A stretch of DNA of 64,000 nucleotides from Saccharothrix syringae (GCF_009498035.1 NZ_CP034550.1:6386001-6450000), one strand, 5' to 3'; shown: positions 8,588 to 17,981, counted from the stretch's first letter. Notes: generated by a model not told the origin, from the letters alone. A program made the numbers and translations.

Positions 8588-10438
8588 CTACCTGGTGGTC
8601 GCCGCTCGTGGGGTGTCTGCCGGTGCGCGGGGTGTCTGCCGGTGCGCGGGCAGGAGCAGCGGGTGGCGTCCGGCTCGCCCCACGACCTGCCGACCGCGGT
8701 CACGGCCGTGCCGGCCCGGCGGCGGGTACTCGGCTCCTCCGGCTCGGGATGCGTCCCGCGAACGGGTGGTGCGGAGGGCGACGTGAAACCCGGTCTGTCG
8801 GTGCCGACGCTGGGGTACTGCCGGGCGGATCGGTCGCCGGAGAGGCTGGTGCGGGGAGCGGGTTGTATGAGCCAGTGCATCGACCTGGTCTGCGGGCGCG
8901 TCGGGCTGATCCGCCTCCGAGGCCAGCGCGCAGCTCACGGTCAGTAGGAGTTGTTCGCCTGCTTTTCCACCATGTTCGGTCCGGGGCCTGCCATGGATGG
9001 GCTGGGGTGCCAGGTGCCTGCGTGGTGTGCGCGCTCGCCCGGTGGTGCTGCGGTCGAGCAGAGCGACCCCGGCGGTGTCGCAGCGGAAGACGAGTCCGAG
9101 TTCGTCGACCAGACGTGCGGTCTGGTCCAGGTCTGGGTTGTCGGCGATGCCCGCGGCGGTGAGGTGTGCGGCGATGCGGGCGAGCAGCTGGTCCTCGCGC
9201 AGGTAGAGGTTGCCCGGCGCGCCCTCCGGTCGGGTACGGGCGCTGGTGTGACCGTGACGGCAACGGTACGCGGCCCGGCCGTGGGAACGGTGCGAGTCCA
9301 TCTTCCGCCCACACACCCCACACTGAAGTCGGCCCGCCAACAGGTAAACGCGCTCGCCGTCGTCGGCGTCGGCATGGCGGGTGCTGTTCCTGGTGGCCTG
9401 GATGGTCTGGGCGGTGACGAAGTCCTGCTCGGACATCAGCGGAACGTGGGCGATGCGGGTCGAGATCGCCCAGGTGTGCTGTTCGTTGCGCACGCTGGTC
9501 CGGCGTCCGCTCGGTGAGCGGGTGGCGCGGTCGGCGCTGGTGCGGTTCCACACCTGGTGGCCGGTGTAGCGCGGATTGCCCAGGATCTCCACCACCGTAC
9601 GCAGCGACCAACCCTGATCGATCCAACCCCGGCCGCGTTCCGCCTCGGCGCTCGACGGGCTGGGCACGGACTGCTCGTTGAGGTGGCGGGCGATGCCCGC
9701 AGCGCTGTGCCCGGCCAGACGCAAGGAGAAGATCAGCTTCACCACGGGTGCCGTGGCCGGGTCAGGTACGAGCCGCTGCCGGCGCACGCCGCGCCGTGCC
9801 AACGCCCGGTTCGGGTGCGGGCCCGCGTCGACCAGGCGATAGCCGTAAGGCGGCCTGCCCCCGAGGTAGCGGCCCTGCTCGACGGTCTGCATCCGCATCG
9901 CGGTGACGACCCGGTGGCGGGAGCGAATCACCTCCGTCTGCGAGCGCATCGCAAGCAGCGACAGCAACGCCTCGTGCGCGGGGTTGTCGAAGTCCACCGG
10001 TCCTTCGGCTTCCGGCAGCCACAGCTGCACCCCGAACTGCTCCAGCACCGCCCGCAGCTCCCGTACCTGGGCTCCGTCGAGGAAGGCGCGCTCGTATTCG
10101 CCGACCACCACCGCGTCGACCCGGTCGGCGTTGGCCGCGATGTAGCGCAGCATCGCCGCAGCGCGAGGCCGCAAGTGCCAGGGGACCTGGCGGGAGCACC
10201 CGACCTCGAAGTACTCCTCCGTGATCGCGCCGTGCCCTCCGGTCAGCCTACGGGACACATCCAGCTGCCACGCCCGCGACGTGCGCGGGTCCTGGTGCTC
10301 ACAGGTGGAAGCGCGCCCGTAGAAGAGAAACCGAAGGCTTCCGACTGGAGCGGAATCCAAGGCCGGGATACCAGGCGGGACGGTGACGGCGATCCACTCG
10401 GCGAGCGTGGTGGGGCGAGATGGGGCGGACACCGTCAT
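8588..10438 (-). CDS. Large serine recombinase
   Basis: A 616-residue site-specific recombinase. The N-terminal resolvase domain starts with FLFYGRASTCEHQD, containing the catalytic Ser (near residue 43), and continues through VVVGEYERAF. A Recombinase domain follows (YLGGRPPYGYRLVD, then NPRYTGHQVWNR), then a zinc-ribbon region starting CGVCGRKM near residue 371. Such enzymes catalyse integration or excision of mobile DNA through a Ser-DNA link. The family body ends around FRCDTAGVALL (near residue 460); the last 150 residues are Arg/Pro/Thr-rich and end inside a 19-bp tandem repeat, so the original C-terminus may have been changed by a frameshift. It is clearly related to the broken recombinase at 55693-57118. 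Confidence 0.82.
   Translation of the reverse strand: MTVSAPSRPTTLAEWIAVTVPPGIPALDSAPVGSLRFLFYGRASTCEHQDPRTSRAWQLDVSRRLTGGHGAITEEYFEVGCSRQVPWHLRPRAAAMLRYIAANADRVDAVVVGEYERAFLDGAQVRELRAVLEQFGVQLWLPEAEGPVDFDNPAHEALLSLLAMRSQTEVIRSRHRVVTAMRMQTVEQGRYLGGRPPYGYRLVDAGPHPNRALARRGVRRQRLVPDPATAPVVKLIFSLRLAGHSAAGIARHLNEQSVPSPSSAEAERGRGWIDQGWSLRTVVEILGNPRYTGHQVWNRTSADRATRSPSGRRTSVRNEQHTWAISTRIAHVPLMSEQDFVTAQTIQATRNSTRHADADDGERVYLLAGRLQCGVCGRKMDSHRSHGRAAYRCRHGHTSARTRPEGAPGNLYLREDQLLARIAAHLTAAGIADNPDLDQTARLVDELGLVFRCDTAGVALLDRSTTGRARTPRRHLAPQPIHGRPRTEHGGKAGEQLLLTVSCALASEADQPDAPADQVDALAHTTRSPHQPLRRPIRPAVPQRRHRQTGFHVALRTTRSRDASRAGGAEYPPPGRHGRDRGRQVVGRAGRHPLLLPAHRQTPRAPADTPRAATTR
8610..8647. repeat. Two tandem copies of a 19-bp unit
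   Basis: The unit GGGGTGTCTGCCGGTGCGC occurs twice back to back (8610-8628 and 8629-8647), inside the extreme 3' end of the serine recombinase frame. Confidence 0.85.
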
Positions 10439-10804
10439 GGAGTGATCCTCGATGTCGGAATGGGCAGACGCCGAGGTGACGAGGTGCCCTCACCGCGATG
10501 ACAAAGAACCCCGAAGATACGCCCGGTTGGAGTAGTCGAAGCCGCCTGGTTCGTCGTACAACGGCTGCGGCATCCGCATGTCCGAACGTGCTCGGCGACC
10601 GGGAGGAGCTGGACAAGTCGCTGCTCGGCAACGTGGACTCGAACCGCTGCCCGCGGCCTTGACGTCTGCTTCGACATCTGGCCACCGATCCGTCTCGACG
10701 CCGCCGAACCGGCTCCACGTGGTGTTCCACTCACTGGAACCCCTGCCGTCATCACCGCAGTCGCGGGCGCATCCTCGGTCGAGTCCCGGAGCGGAAGTGA
10801 GGAG
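10439..10804. other. Intergenic region between recombinase and TetR gene
   Basis: A 366-bp space between divergent genes. Short open frames here have no recognisable domain and look like shadows of GC-rich DNA. It should hold the promoters of both genes, but I could not pick out a convincing one. No tRNA or repeat was seen. Confidence 0.5.
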
Positions 10805-11389
10805 ATGGAGCCCCGAACCCGATACCGCATCCTCGACCACGCCGCCGGACTGTTCGCCAGGCACGGGTTCAGGCGGACATCGCTTGGAGTCGTCGCCGGT
10901 GCCGCCGGGATCTCCACCCCTGGTCTCCTGCACCACTTCGGCAGCAAGGAGATGCTCTACCGCGCAGCGGTGGACGAAAGCCGAGAGCAGGGCAACGCGC
11001 TTCTCGGCCGGGTGATGCGGGCGCCCGCCGGATCCGCACGTGCCCGGCGGGCGGTGGAGTTGACGATCGACTTCCTGCTGGCCCGACCGGGTCTGGCGCA
11101 TCTGGCGCTCACCTCGGCCGACACCGGGCAGGGGATTCGGGAACCGGGCTGCGTGCCTGCATTGGTGTACGAACTGTTCGACGTCGCCCCACACCGCGGC
11201 GACACCGAGCGCTCGGTCCGGGTCATCGGCACGGTCAGCGTGTTGACGGCGCTCTGCCTGTCCGCCCGCACGCGGGACGACGGGAGCGACTGGCGTGAGT
11301 CCGTCATCGCAGCCGGGCTCGACACGCTCGGTTGGACTGACGGCAGCTTCCGCGAGCACTCGGCACGTCCATTCAGCCTTCGCCGGTAG
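10805..11389 (+). CDS. TetR-family transcriptional regulator
   Basis: A 194-residue repressor-like protein. The N-terminal helix-turn-helix is typical: RYRILDHAAGLFARHGF, then TSLGVVAGAAGISTPGLLHHFGSKEMLYRAA. The C-terminal part is the variable ligand domain. The start is ATG 10805, with GTGAGGAG directly against it, which is unusually close; no better in-frame start is visible. It precedes the KstD-like gene at 11474 on the same strand and probably controls nearby oxidative genes. No inverted repeat clearly belonging to this protein was found. Confidence 0.85.
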   Translation: MEPRTRYRILDHAAGLFARHGFRRTSLGVVAGAAGISTPGLLHHFGSKEMLYRAAVDESREQGNALLGRVMRAPAGSARARRAVELTIDFLLARPGLAHLALTSADTGQGIREPGCVPALVYELFDVAPHRGDTERSVRVIGTVSVLTALCLSARTRDDGSDWRESVIAAGLDTLGWTDGSFREHSARPFSLRR

Positions 11390-11443
11390 ACGTGCACGGC
11401 ACGAGGTGGACCGCTTTGGCGCCAGTAGGCCGCGAATGTTCTA

Positions 11444-11457
11444 CTAGCGCGCGCTAG
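11444..11457. promoter_or_regulatory. CTAGCGCGCGCTAG palindrome before the KstD-like gene
   Basis: A perfect 14-bp palindrome with a central CG, as in LacI-family operators. It ends 16 bases before the ATG at 11474. The identical sequence occurs at 48576-48589, and near copies at 44995-45008 and 45037-45050, beside a LacI regulator gene. This suggests shared control, though the binding protein is not shown. Confidence 0.65.
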
Positions 11458-11473
11458 CTACTATGGAGGAACG

Positions 11474-13165
11474 ATGACGACACCCGCGTCGACGGCGCAC
11501 GACACGACCGTGGACCTGCTCGTGGTGGGGTCCGGCACGGGCTTGGCAGCCGCCTTGGGTGGCCGGGAGGCCGGGCTCAGCGTCCTCGTGGTCGAGAAGA
11601 CCTCCCACGTCGGCGGGTCGACGGCGCGTTCGGGCGGCGCGTTCTGGATTCCCGGTAACTCCGCGCTGCGGGCGGCGGGTTCGGGCGACAGCGTGGAGAG
11701 CGCGGCCGAGTACCTGTTCGACCTGGTGGGCGACTCCGTCCCGCAGGAGCGGTGGCGTGCCTTCCTGGAGCACGGTCCCGCCGCCGTGGAGATGTTGCTG
11801 CGCACGACGCCGATGCGGTTCTCCTGGGCCGAGGGCTACTCGGACTACCACCCGGAGCGGCCGGGCGGGAGCGCGGCCGGGCGCAGTTGCGAGTGTCGTC
11901 CTTTCGACGCCTCGGTGCTCAAGTCGGAACGCCGGCGGTTGCGGCCGGGTGTGCTCTCCGCTCCGGTGCCGATGCCGGTCACCGGAGCGGACTACCGGTG
12001 GATGAACCTCGTGGCCCGCGTGCCCCGCCGGGCGGTGCCACGCATCGCGCGCCGCGTCGTGCAGGGTCTGGGCGGTCTCCTGCTGCGCAGGGAGTACCTG
12101 GCGGGCGGTCAGGCGTTGGCCGCCGGGCTGTTCGCGGGCGTGCTGCGCGCGGGCGTGCCGGTCTGGACGGAAACCGCCCTGGTGCGCCTGACCACCGTCG
12201 GTGACCGGGTCACCGGTGCGGTGCTGCGGCAGGGCGGCCGGGAGGTCACCGTGACCGCGCGGCGTGGTGTCGTGCTCGCCGCGGGCGGTTTCGACCACCG
12301 CGCGGACTGGCGGCACCACCACCAGTCGCCGGCGCTGGAGGCGGGGTGGAGCCTGGGCGCCGTGGGCAACACCGGTGACGCCATCAGCGCCGCGCAGGAG
12401 GTCGGGGCTGGTACGGCGCTGATGGACCAGGCGTGGTGGTTCCCCGCGGTCGCACCGCTGCCCGGCGGGTCGCCGCAGGTGCTGCTGGCCGAGCGGTCGC
12501 TGCCCGGCTCGTTCATGGTGGACTCGACCGGCCGCCGGTTCGTCAACGAGGCCACCGACTACATGTCGTTCGGACAACGGGTGCTCGCCCGCGAGAAGGC
12601 CGGCGACCCGGTGGGTGCGATGTGGCTGGTGTTCGACCAGCGCTACCGCAACAGCTACGTGTTCGCGGGCACCGTGTTCCCCCGCATGCCGCTCCCCCGC
12701 GCCTGGTACGACGCGGGCATCGCGCACCGCGCCACCACGCCGAGCGACTTGGCGCGTGCCGCCGGGCTGCCTCCCGAGCAGTTCGCGGCGACGTTCAGGC
12801 GGTTCTCCGAGCTTGCCGGATCCGGTGTCGACCACGACTTCGGGCGTGGGCGCAGCGCCTACGACCGCTACTACGGCGACCCCACGGTGACGCCCAACCC
12901 GAACCTGCGGCCGCTGGACCTGGGACCGCTGCACGGGGTGCGCGTCGTGCTCTCCGACCTGGGCACGTGCGGCGGCATCACGGCGGACGGCTCGGCGCGC
13001 GCCCTGCGGCAGGACGGCACCCCGATCGACGGGCTGTACGCCATCGGCAACGCCGCCGCCAACGCGTTCGGCGCCACCTACCCCGGCGCCGGGGCCACCA
13101 TCGGCCAAGGGCTGGTGTTCGGCCACCTCGCCGCCCGGCACGCCGCCTCGCTCCCCTCGCGGTGA
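11474..13165 (+). CDS. FAD-dependent 3-ketosteroid-delta1-dehydrogenase-like protein
   Basis: A 563-residue flavoprotein of the KstD/fumarate reductase family. An FAD-binding Rossmann start (DLLVVGSGTGLAAALGG) is followed by VVEKTSHVGGSTARSGGAF. Near the end, GLYAIGNAAANAFGATYPGAG closes the FAD site; its YPGAG matches the Tyr487 and Gly491 region of KstD, and NEATDYMSFGQRVL may supply the second active-site Tyr. KstD enzymes introduce a C1-C2 double bond into 3-keto ring A of steroids. Homologues also act on other cyclic ketones, so the substrate is open. GGAGGAACG precedes the ATG. A LacI-type palindrome sits just upstream, and an SDR gene follows 32 bases downstream as a likely operon partner. 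Confidence 0.82.
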   Translation: MTTPASTAHDTTVDLLVVGSGTGLAAALGGREAGLSVLVVEKTSHVGGSTARSGGAFWIPGNSALRAAGSGDSVESAAEYLFDLVGDSVPQERWRAFLEHGPAAVEMLLRTTPMRFSWAEGYSDYHPERPGGSAAGRSCECRPFDASVLKSERRRLRPGVLSAPVPMPVTGADYRWMNLVARVPRRAVPRIARRVVQGLGGLLLRREYLAGGQALAAGLFAGVLRAGVPVWTETALVRLTTVGDRVTGAVLRQGGREVTVTARRGVVLAAGGFDHRADWRHHHQSPALEAGWSLGAVGNTGDAISAAQEVGAGTALMDQAWWFPAVAPLPGGSPQVLLAERSLPGSFMVDSTGRRFVNEATDYMSFGQRVLAREKAGDPVGAMWLVFDQRYRNSYVFAGTVFPRMPLPRAWYDAGIAHRATTPSDLARAAGLPPEQFAATFRRFSELAGSGVDHDFGRGRSAYDRYYGDPTVTPNPNLRPLDLGPLHGVRVVLSDLGTCGGITADGSARALRQDGTPIDGLYAIGNAAANAFGATYPGAGATIGQGLVFGHLAARHAASLPSR

Positions 13166-13197
13166 CCCGCCGCGAGACCTCCCCGGAAGGAACACCC

Positions 13198-13968
13198 ATG
13201 CAGCGATTCGACGGACGCACCGCGCTCGTCACCGGCGGCGCGTCCGGCATCGGCCAGGCCACCGCCCTGCGCCTGCTCGCCGAGGGCGCGACGGTCGTCG
13301 CGGCCGACGTCTCCGCCGACGGCCTGGAGAAGACCGCGGCGCAGGCGGCCGAGGCGGGCGCGGGCGGGCGGCTGACGACCGCGGTGCTGGACATCGCCGA
13401 CGAGCGGGCCGTGCAGGAGGTCGTCACCGGGGCCGTGGCGGCCCTGGGCGGCTTGGACGTGCTGGTCAACGCCACCGGGATGCTGCGCGGCGCACACACC
13501 CACGACTGCTCGCTGGAGCTGTGGAACCGGGTCATCGCGGTCAACCTGACCGGTACGTTCCTGGTGACCCGCGCCGCGCTGCCCGCCCTGCTCGCCACCG
13601 GCCGGGGCGTGGTGGTGAACTTCAGCTCCACCTCCGCCTCGTTCGCCCACCCGTTCATGGCCGCCTACTCGGCCAGCAAGGGCGGCATCGAGTCGTTCAC
13701 CCACAGCATCGCCCAGGAGTACTCCAAGCAGGGACTGCGCGCGGTGTCCGTGGCGCCGGGCAGCATCAGCAGCGGCATCACCAACGGCATCGGCGACCTC
13801 GTGCCCGCCGACATCGACTGGTCGCTGCTGGGCAAGCTCACCCCGGCGCTGGGGCAGGGCTTCGCCGGGCCGGAGGCGGTGGCCGGTGTGGTGGCGATGC
13901 TGGCCTCGGACGACGGGGCGTTCATCACCGGCACCGAGATCCGCATCGACGGCGGCACCCACCAGTGA
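13198..13968 (+). CDS. Short-chain dehydrogenase/reductase
   Basis: A 256-residue classical SDR. It shows the cofactor motif TGGASGIG, an acidic residue after the second strand (VVAADVS) suggesting NAD preference, NATG in place of the usual NNAG, and the active-site YSASK. It ends with TEIRIDGGTHQ, typical of the family. The ATG at 13198 is preceded by GGAAGGAACACCC. It follows the KstD-like gene closely, so it probably oxidises or reduces a hydroxyl or ketone on the same ring system. Confidence 0.86.
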   Translation: MQRFDGRTALVTGGASGIGQATALRLLAEGATVVAADVSADGLEKTAAQAAEAGAGGRLTTAVLDIADERAVQEVVTGAVAALGGLDVLVNATGMLRGAHTHDCSLELWNRVIAVNLTGTFLVTRAALPALLATGRGVVVNFSSTSASFAHPFMAAYSASKGGIESFTHSIAQEYSKQGLRAVSVAPGSISSGITNGIGDLVPADIDWSLLGKLTPALGQGFAGPEAVAGVVAMLASDDGAFITGTEIRIDGGTHQ

Positions 13969-14024
13969 CAGGTTCCTCCCCGCGCCCGCCGGCTAGGCTG
14001 GTCGGGCGCGGGGAGGAGGACGGG

Positions 14025-14990
14025 GTGGGTGAGACGGCGGACCGGGTCGTGCCGATCGATGTCGGCGAGGCCCGGTTGGAGTCGGCGACGGTGGACCTGG
14101 TCAACCTGATCGCCTTCGCCGCGCACGGCCGCGCCTTCGCCCGCCGTTTCCGCGACGCGACCGGCGTGGACCTGCCCGCCGCCGAGCTGCGCACCCTGCT
14201 GGTCCTGGCTCAGGGCGACGCGCGCAGCGGTGGTGACCTGGCGGTGGCGTTGGCGATCGACCTGGGGCAGACCAGCAGGCAGGTGTCGGCGCTGCAGCGG
14301 GCGGGGTTGGTCGAGCGCTCCGCGGACCCGGCCGACCGGCGGCGCAGCCTGGTGGCGCTGTCCGAGCGCGGCGCGGAGGTGGACCGGCGGTGGCGGGCGG
14401 CGTGGTTGCGGGACTACCTGCGCCCGGTGGCGCGGTGGCCGGAGGCCGACGTCGCGGATCTGACCCGGTGGCTGCGGCTGGTGGACGCGGCGTTGCGCCG
14501 GGGGTTGGGGGCGGGCGCACCGGGTGGTCGGCGGGCCGCCGGGGTGGATGCCGCGCCGCCGCACCTGCGCTCCTACGCCGAGGTCGTCGTGGACTTGGTG
14601 GAGCTGGTGGGCACCTCTCACGGGTTCGACGACCTGCTGCGGGAACTGCGGGCGCCGATCCGGCAGGCCGCCTACTTCGCACTGCGCCTGATCGACGTCC
14701 ACGGCCCGCTGCCCATCACCGAGGTGGGGCAGCGGGCCGGGGTGGACCAGTCGCAGGCGAGCAAGCAGGTGCGCGTGCTGGAGGAGCACGAGCTGGTGGA
14801 GCGGGCCGCGGACGGTTTCGACCGGCGCAGCACGCTGGTCAGGGCGTCACGGCGCGGCCGGACCCTGGTGCGGCGGGTCCGCGACTTCCAGCTGGCCGGA
14901 CTGCGCGGCCTGCTGAGCGGCGCTCCCCGCGGCGACCGGGACCGGTGGGCGGAGCTGGTCGTCGACCTGGTGGCCGAGCTGGGTCGGTGA
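14025..14990 (+). CDS. Tandem double-MarR transcriptional regulator
   Basis: A 321-residue protein made of two MarR winged-helix units in one chain. The first has GDLAVALAIDLGQTSRQVSALQRAGLVER followed by wing ADRRRSLVALSERG; the second has ITEVGQRAGVDQSQASKQVRVLEEHELVER with wing FDRRSTLVRASRRG. Single MarR proteins are about 150 residues and act as dimers, so this may be a built-in pseudo-dimer. GTG 14025 follows a strong GGGAGGAGGA. Its 3' end overlaps the convergent MMPL transporter gene by 144 bp, hinting at mutual control. MarR proteins often control efflux, which fits that neighbour. Confidence 0.85.
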   Translation: MGETADRVVPIDVGEARLESATVDLVNLIAFAAHGRAFARRFRDATGVDLPAAELRTLLVLAQGDARSGGDLAVALAIDLGQTSRQVSALQRAGLVERSADPADRRRSLVALSERGAEVDRRWRAAWLRDYLRPVARWPEADVADLTRWLRLVDAALRRGLGAGAPGGRRAAGVDAAPPHLRSYAEVVVDLVELVGTSHGFDDLLRELRAPIRQAAYFALRLIDVHGPLPITEVGQRAGVDQSQASKQVRVLEEHELVERAADGFDRRSTLVRASRRGRTLVRRVRDFQLAGLRGLLSGAPRGDRDRWAELVVDLVAELGR

Positions 14991-17135
14991 CGGCTCGTCC
15001 AGTGCCCGCCCTTCGGCGTCGAGGTGCGGCAGGACGCGGTCCAGCCACCCGGGCAGCCACCAGGCGCGGCGGCCGAGCAGGGTCAGCAGCGCGGGCACGA
15101 CGATCATGCGCACGACGAACGCGTCGGCGACGACACCGGCGGTCAGCGCCAGGCCGATGGACCCGATCAGCGACGACGGGCTCAGGGCGAACCCGGCGAA
15201 CACCGCGGTCATGATGGTCGCGGCGGACACGACCACCACGGCGGTGCGCCCGAATCCGTCCATCACCGCCTCGACCGGGTCCAGGCCGCGCACGTGCGCC
15301 TCGTGCATGCGGGAGACCAGGAACACCTGGTAGTCCATGGCCAGGCCGAACAGGATGCCAACGATGAGCACGGGCAGCAGGCTCAGCATCGGGTTGCCCT
15401 GTGGTGCGGAGAAGACCGGGCCGAGCCAACCCCACTGGAACACCGCGACGGTGACGCCCACGCCCGCGCCGAGCGAGAGCAGGAAGCCGACCGTGGCGAT
15501 CAGCGGCACGAGCAGGGAGCGGAAGACGACGACCAGCAGCAACAGGGACAGGCCGACGATGACGACCAGGTAGGTGACCAGAGCGGCGGACAGCCGCTCG
15601 TCGGTGTCGATGCCGATCGCGGTCTGGCCGGTGACCAGCAGGTCCACTCCGGGCACGTCGTCGGCACGGTCGCGGATGTCGTGCACGAGCCGCTCGGTGC
15701 GCTCGTCGACCGGACCGGTGGTGGGCACGACCTGGAGCAGGGCGGTGTCACCGGTGGCGTTGACGCCGGCAGGGGCAACGGAGGCGACGCCGCCGAGGGC
15801 GGTGAGCCGGGAGGTCACCTCGTCCAGGCGGGCTTGCACACCGTCGCCTTGCGCGAGCACGATCAGCGGTCCCTGGTAGCCGGCACCGAACGCGTCGGCG
15901 ATTTGTTCGTAGGCGGCGCGCTGGGTGCTGTCGGGGTCCTCGCCGCCGGGGGTGGTCAGCGAGGTGGCCAGCGACAGCACCGGCACGGCCAGCACGAGCA
16001 GGCCCGCCACGGCGCCCGCGAGTACCGTGACCGGCCGGCGGACGACCAGCTTGATCCAGCGGTCCAGGAAACCGATCCGATCGGCGCGGACCGGCGTGCC
16101 ACCGGCGCGCTCACGACGCGGCAGGGCTCTGCGCCCCATCAGCTTGAGCGCGGCGGGTAGCAGCGTGAGCGACATCAGCACGGCGACCGCCACCCCGACC
16201 GCGGCGGCCAGGCCCATCTCGGTGATGAAGCCGATGCCGACCACCGCCAACCCGGCCAGGGCGATGACCACCGTGCCGCCGGCGAACACGACCGCGGACC
16301 CGGCGGTGCCGGTGGCACGTCCGATCGCGTCCTCCAACGGGCGGCCCTCGCGCAGCTCGGCCCGGAAGCGGGCCAGGACGAACAGGCAGTAGTCGATGCC
16401 CACGGCCAGGCCGAGCATCACCGCCAGGGTCGGGGTCATGCTGCCGATGGGCGAGAACGCGGAGAACGCCAACACGCCGAGCACGCCCACCGCGACGCCG
16501 ATCAGGGCACCGAGCATGTTGGCCCCGGCGGCGGCCAGCGAGCCGTAGGTCAGCAGCAGCACGGCGAAGGCCAGGACCGCGCCGACGACCTCGGTGGGTC
16601 CGAACACCTCGGGCATCGGGTCGCCGATCGAGCCGCCCACCTCCGCGCCCAGGCCGCGGTCGCGGGCCTGCTCGGCCACGGCGACGACGGCGTCGTGGAC
16701 CGCGTCGCGGTTGTCCTCGGTGATTTCGCGCAGCGACAGGGTGGCGATCGCGGTGGTGCCGTCCGAGGAGACCGCCGGGCGGGCCGGGTCGAACGGGTCG
16801 GAGACCTCGGCGACGTGCCCGGTGGCCGCGGCGCGGACGAGCACGTCGGCGACGGTGGTCCGCTGCGCCTCGTCCAGGGGTGTGCCGTCCTCGGTGAACA
16901 GCACGAGTTGCAGGGTGCCGGTGCCCGGTTCCCCCGACGGGGACGGGAATTCGCGTTCGACGACTTCCAGTGCGGTGCTCGACTCGGTGTCGTCGATCTC
17001 GAACCCGCCGTCCGCGAAGCGCATGCCGCCGATCGCGGCGGCGGCCAGGCCCGCGGCGAGCAGCAGCCAGGCGGTGATGACCAGCAGTGGGCGTCGGGCG
17101 CTGCCCACGCCCAGCCGGTAGAGCAGTCGTGCCAT
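14847..17135 (-). CDS. MMPL/RND-family membrane transporter
   Basis: A 762-residue transporter with the two-repeat MMPL layout: one transmembrane segment, a periplasm-side loop (about residues 40-165), a block of membrane helices containing GIDYCLFVLARFR, a second loop, and a second block containing GLAMDYQVFLVSRMHEAH. The D-Y pairs in both repeats are the proton-relay positions of the family. Actinobacterial members export lipids or hydrophobic drugs. ATG 17135 has AGGAGAG eight bases upstream. The C-terminal 48 codons overlap the convergent double-MarR gene. It could expel a toxic hydrophobic intermediate of the pathway or an unrelated compound. Confidence 0.87.
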   Translation of the reverse strand: MARLLYRLGVGSARRPLLVITAWLLLAAGLAAAAIGGMRFADGGFEIDDTESSTALEVVEREFPSPSGEPGTGTLQLVLFTEDGTPLDEAQRTTVADVLVRAAATGHVAEVSDPFDPARPAVSSDGTTAIATLSLREITEDNRDAVHDAVVAVAEQARDRGLGAEVGGSIGDPMPEVFGPTEVVGAVLAFAVLLLTYGSLAAAGANMLGALIGVAVGVLGVLAFSAFSPIGSMTPTLAVMLGLAVGIDYCLFVLARFRAELREGRPLEDAIGRATGTAGSAVVFAGGTVVIALAGLAVVGIGFITEMGLAAAVGVAVAVLMSLTLLPAALKLMGRRALPRRERAGGTPVRADRIGFLDRWIKLVVRRPVTVLAGAVAGLLVLAVPVLSLATSLTTPGGEDPDSTQRAAYEQIADAFGAGYQGPLIVLAQGDGVQARLDEVTSRLTALGGVASVAPAGVNATGDTALLQVVPTTGPVDERTERLVHDIRDRADDVPGVDLLVTGQTAIGIDTDERLSAALVTYLVVIVGLSLLLLVVVFRSLLVPLIATVGFLLSLGAGVGVTVAVFQWGWLGPVFSAPQGNPMLSLLPVLIVGILFGLAMDYQVFLVSRMHEAHVRGLDPVEAVMDGFGRTAVVVVSAATIMTAVFAGFALSPSSLIGSIGLALTAGVVADAFVVRMIVVPALLTLLGRRAWWLPGWLDRVLPHLDAEGRALDEPSPTQLGHQVDDQLRPPVPVAAGSAAQQAAQSGQLEVADPPHQGPAAP

Positions 17136-17309
17136 GCGGTGATCTCTCCTGCGGTGTCCCGGTAAGGGGCGCGACGCGATGCGCCGCCGACCGTCCCCAC
17201 CGGGGCACCAGCCTTCCGGCGGGATGCCGTCGCGTCGTCGTCCGCGCACGGCATCCCTGCTGCCGCGCCCGCAGTAGGTCGACGGCGCGTACTGCGCCCG
17301 CGGTACGGC

Positions 17310-17981
17310 TCAGGGAGCGTCGAGCAGCCCCGAGGCGTGCACGGTGACGACCAGGGCGGCCCGGTCCCGCACGCCGAGCTTGGTCATGGAGCGGTTGACG
17401 TGGGTCTTGGCCGTGAGCGGCGAGATGACCAGGCGGGCGGCGATCTGGTCGTTGCTCAGGCCACGTGCCACGAGCAGCACGACCTCGCGTTCGCGGTCGG
17501 TTAGCGGGTCCAGCGACGATCGCGTTGGCGGTGGGGGCGCGACCGCACGGGTGGCGTGGGCGGCCAAGGTGGTCATGGCGCGCGCGGACAGCAGCGTCTC
17601 CCCGCGGGCGACCACGCGCACGGCGTCGATCAGGGCTTCGGGGGGCGAGTCCTTGCCGAGGTAGCCGCGCGCCCCGGCGGCGACGGCGGACAGCACGTGC
17701 TCGTCGGTCTCGAAGGTGGTCAGCACCAGCACGGCGACATCGCGCGACGCGCCGGGGTCGGCGGTCAGCCTGCGGGTGGCCGCCACACCGTCCACGCGCG
17801 GCATGCGCAGGTCCATGAGGACGACGTCGATCCCGCCCTCGCGGACCCGGCGCACCGCGCCGTCGCCGTCGGCGGCCTCGCCGACCACGGTGATGCCGGG
17901 TTCGGACTCCAGCACGCCGCGCAGGCCGGCCCGGATGAGGGCCTGGTCGTCCACCACGAGGACACGCACGTCGCCGGTCAC
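17310..17981 (-). CDS. NarL-family response regulator
   Basis: A 223-residue two-component regulator. The receiver starts VRVLVVDDQALIRAG with the acidic pocket; the phospho-acceptor Asp is in VVLMDLRMPRVDG (near residue 55) and the Lys in GYLGKDSP. The C-terminal LuxR-type helix-turn-helix reads LTDREREVVLLVARGLSNDQIAARL. GTG 17981 overlaps the stop of the kinase gene, so the two are translated together. It ends the P450-ferredoxin operon, which is unusual and suggests pathway-linked sensing. Confidence 0.92.
   Translation of the reverse strand: MTGDVRVLVVDDQALIRAGLRGVLESEPGITVVGEAADGDGAVRRVREGGIDVVLMDLRMPRVDGVAATRRLTADPGASRDVAVLVLTTFETDEHVLSAVAAGARGYLGKDSPPEALIDAVRVVARGETLLSARAMTTLAAHATRAVAPPPPTRSSLDPLTDREREVVLLVARGLSNDQIAARLVISPLTAKTHVNRSMTKLGVRDRAALVVTVHASGLLDAP

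Noticed and set aside
10439..11474. A KstR-type operator before the KstD-like gene
   Set aside because: I looked for the TnnAACnnGTTnnA pattern and did not find it; the only clear palindrome is CTAGCGCGCGCTAG.
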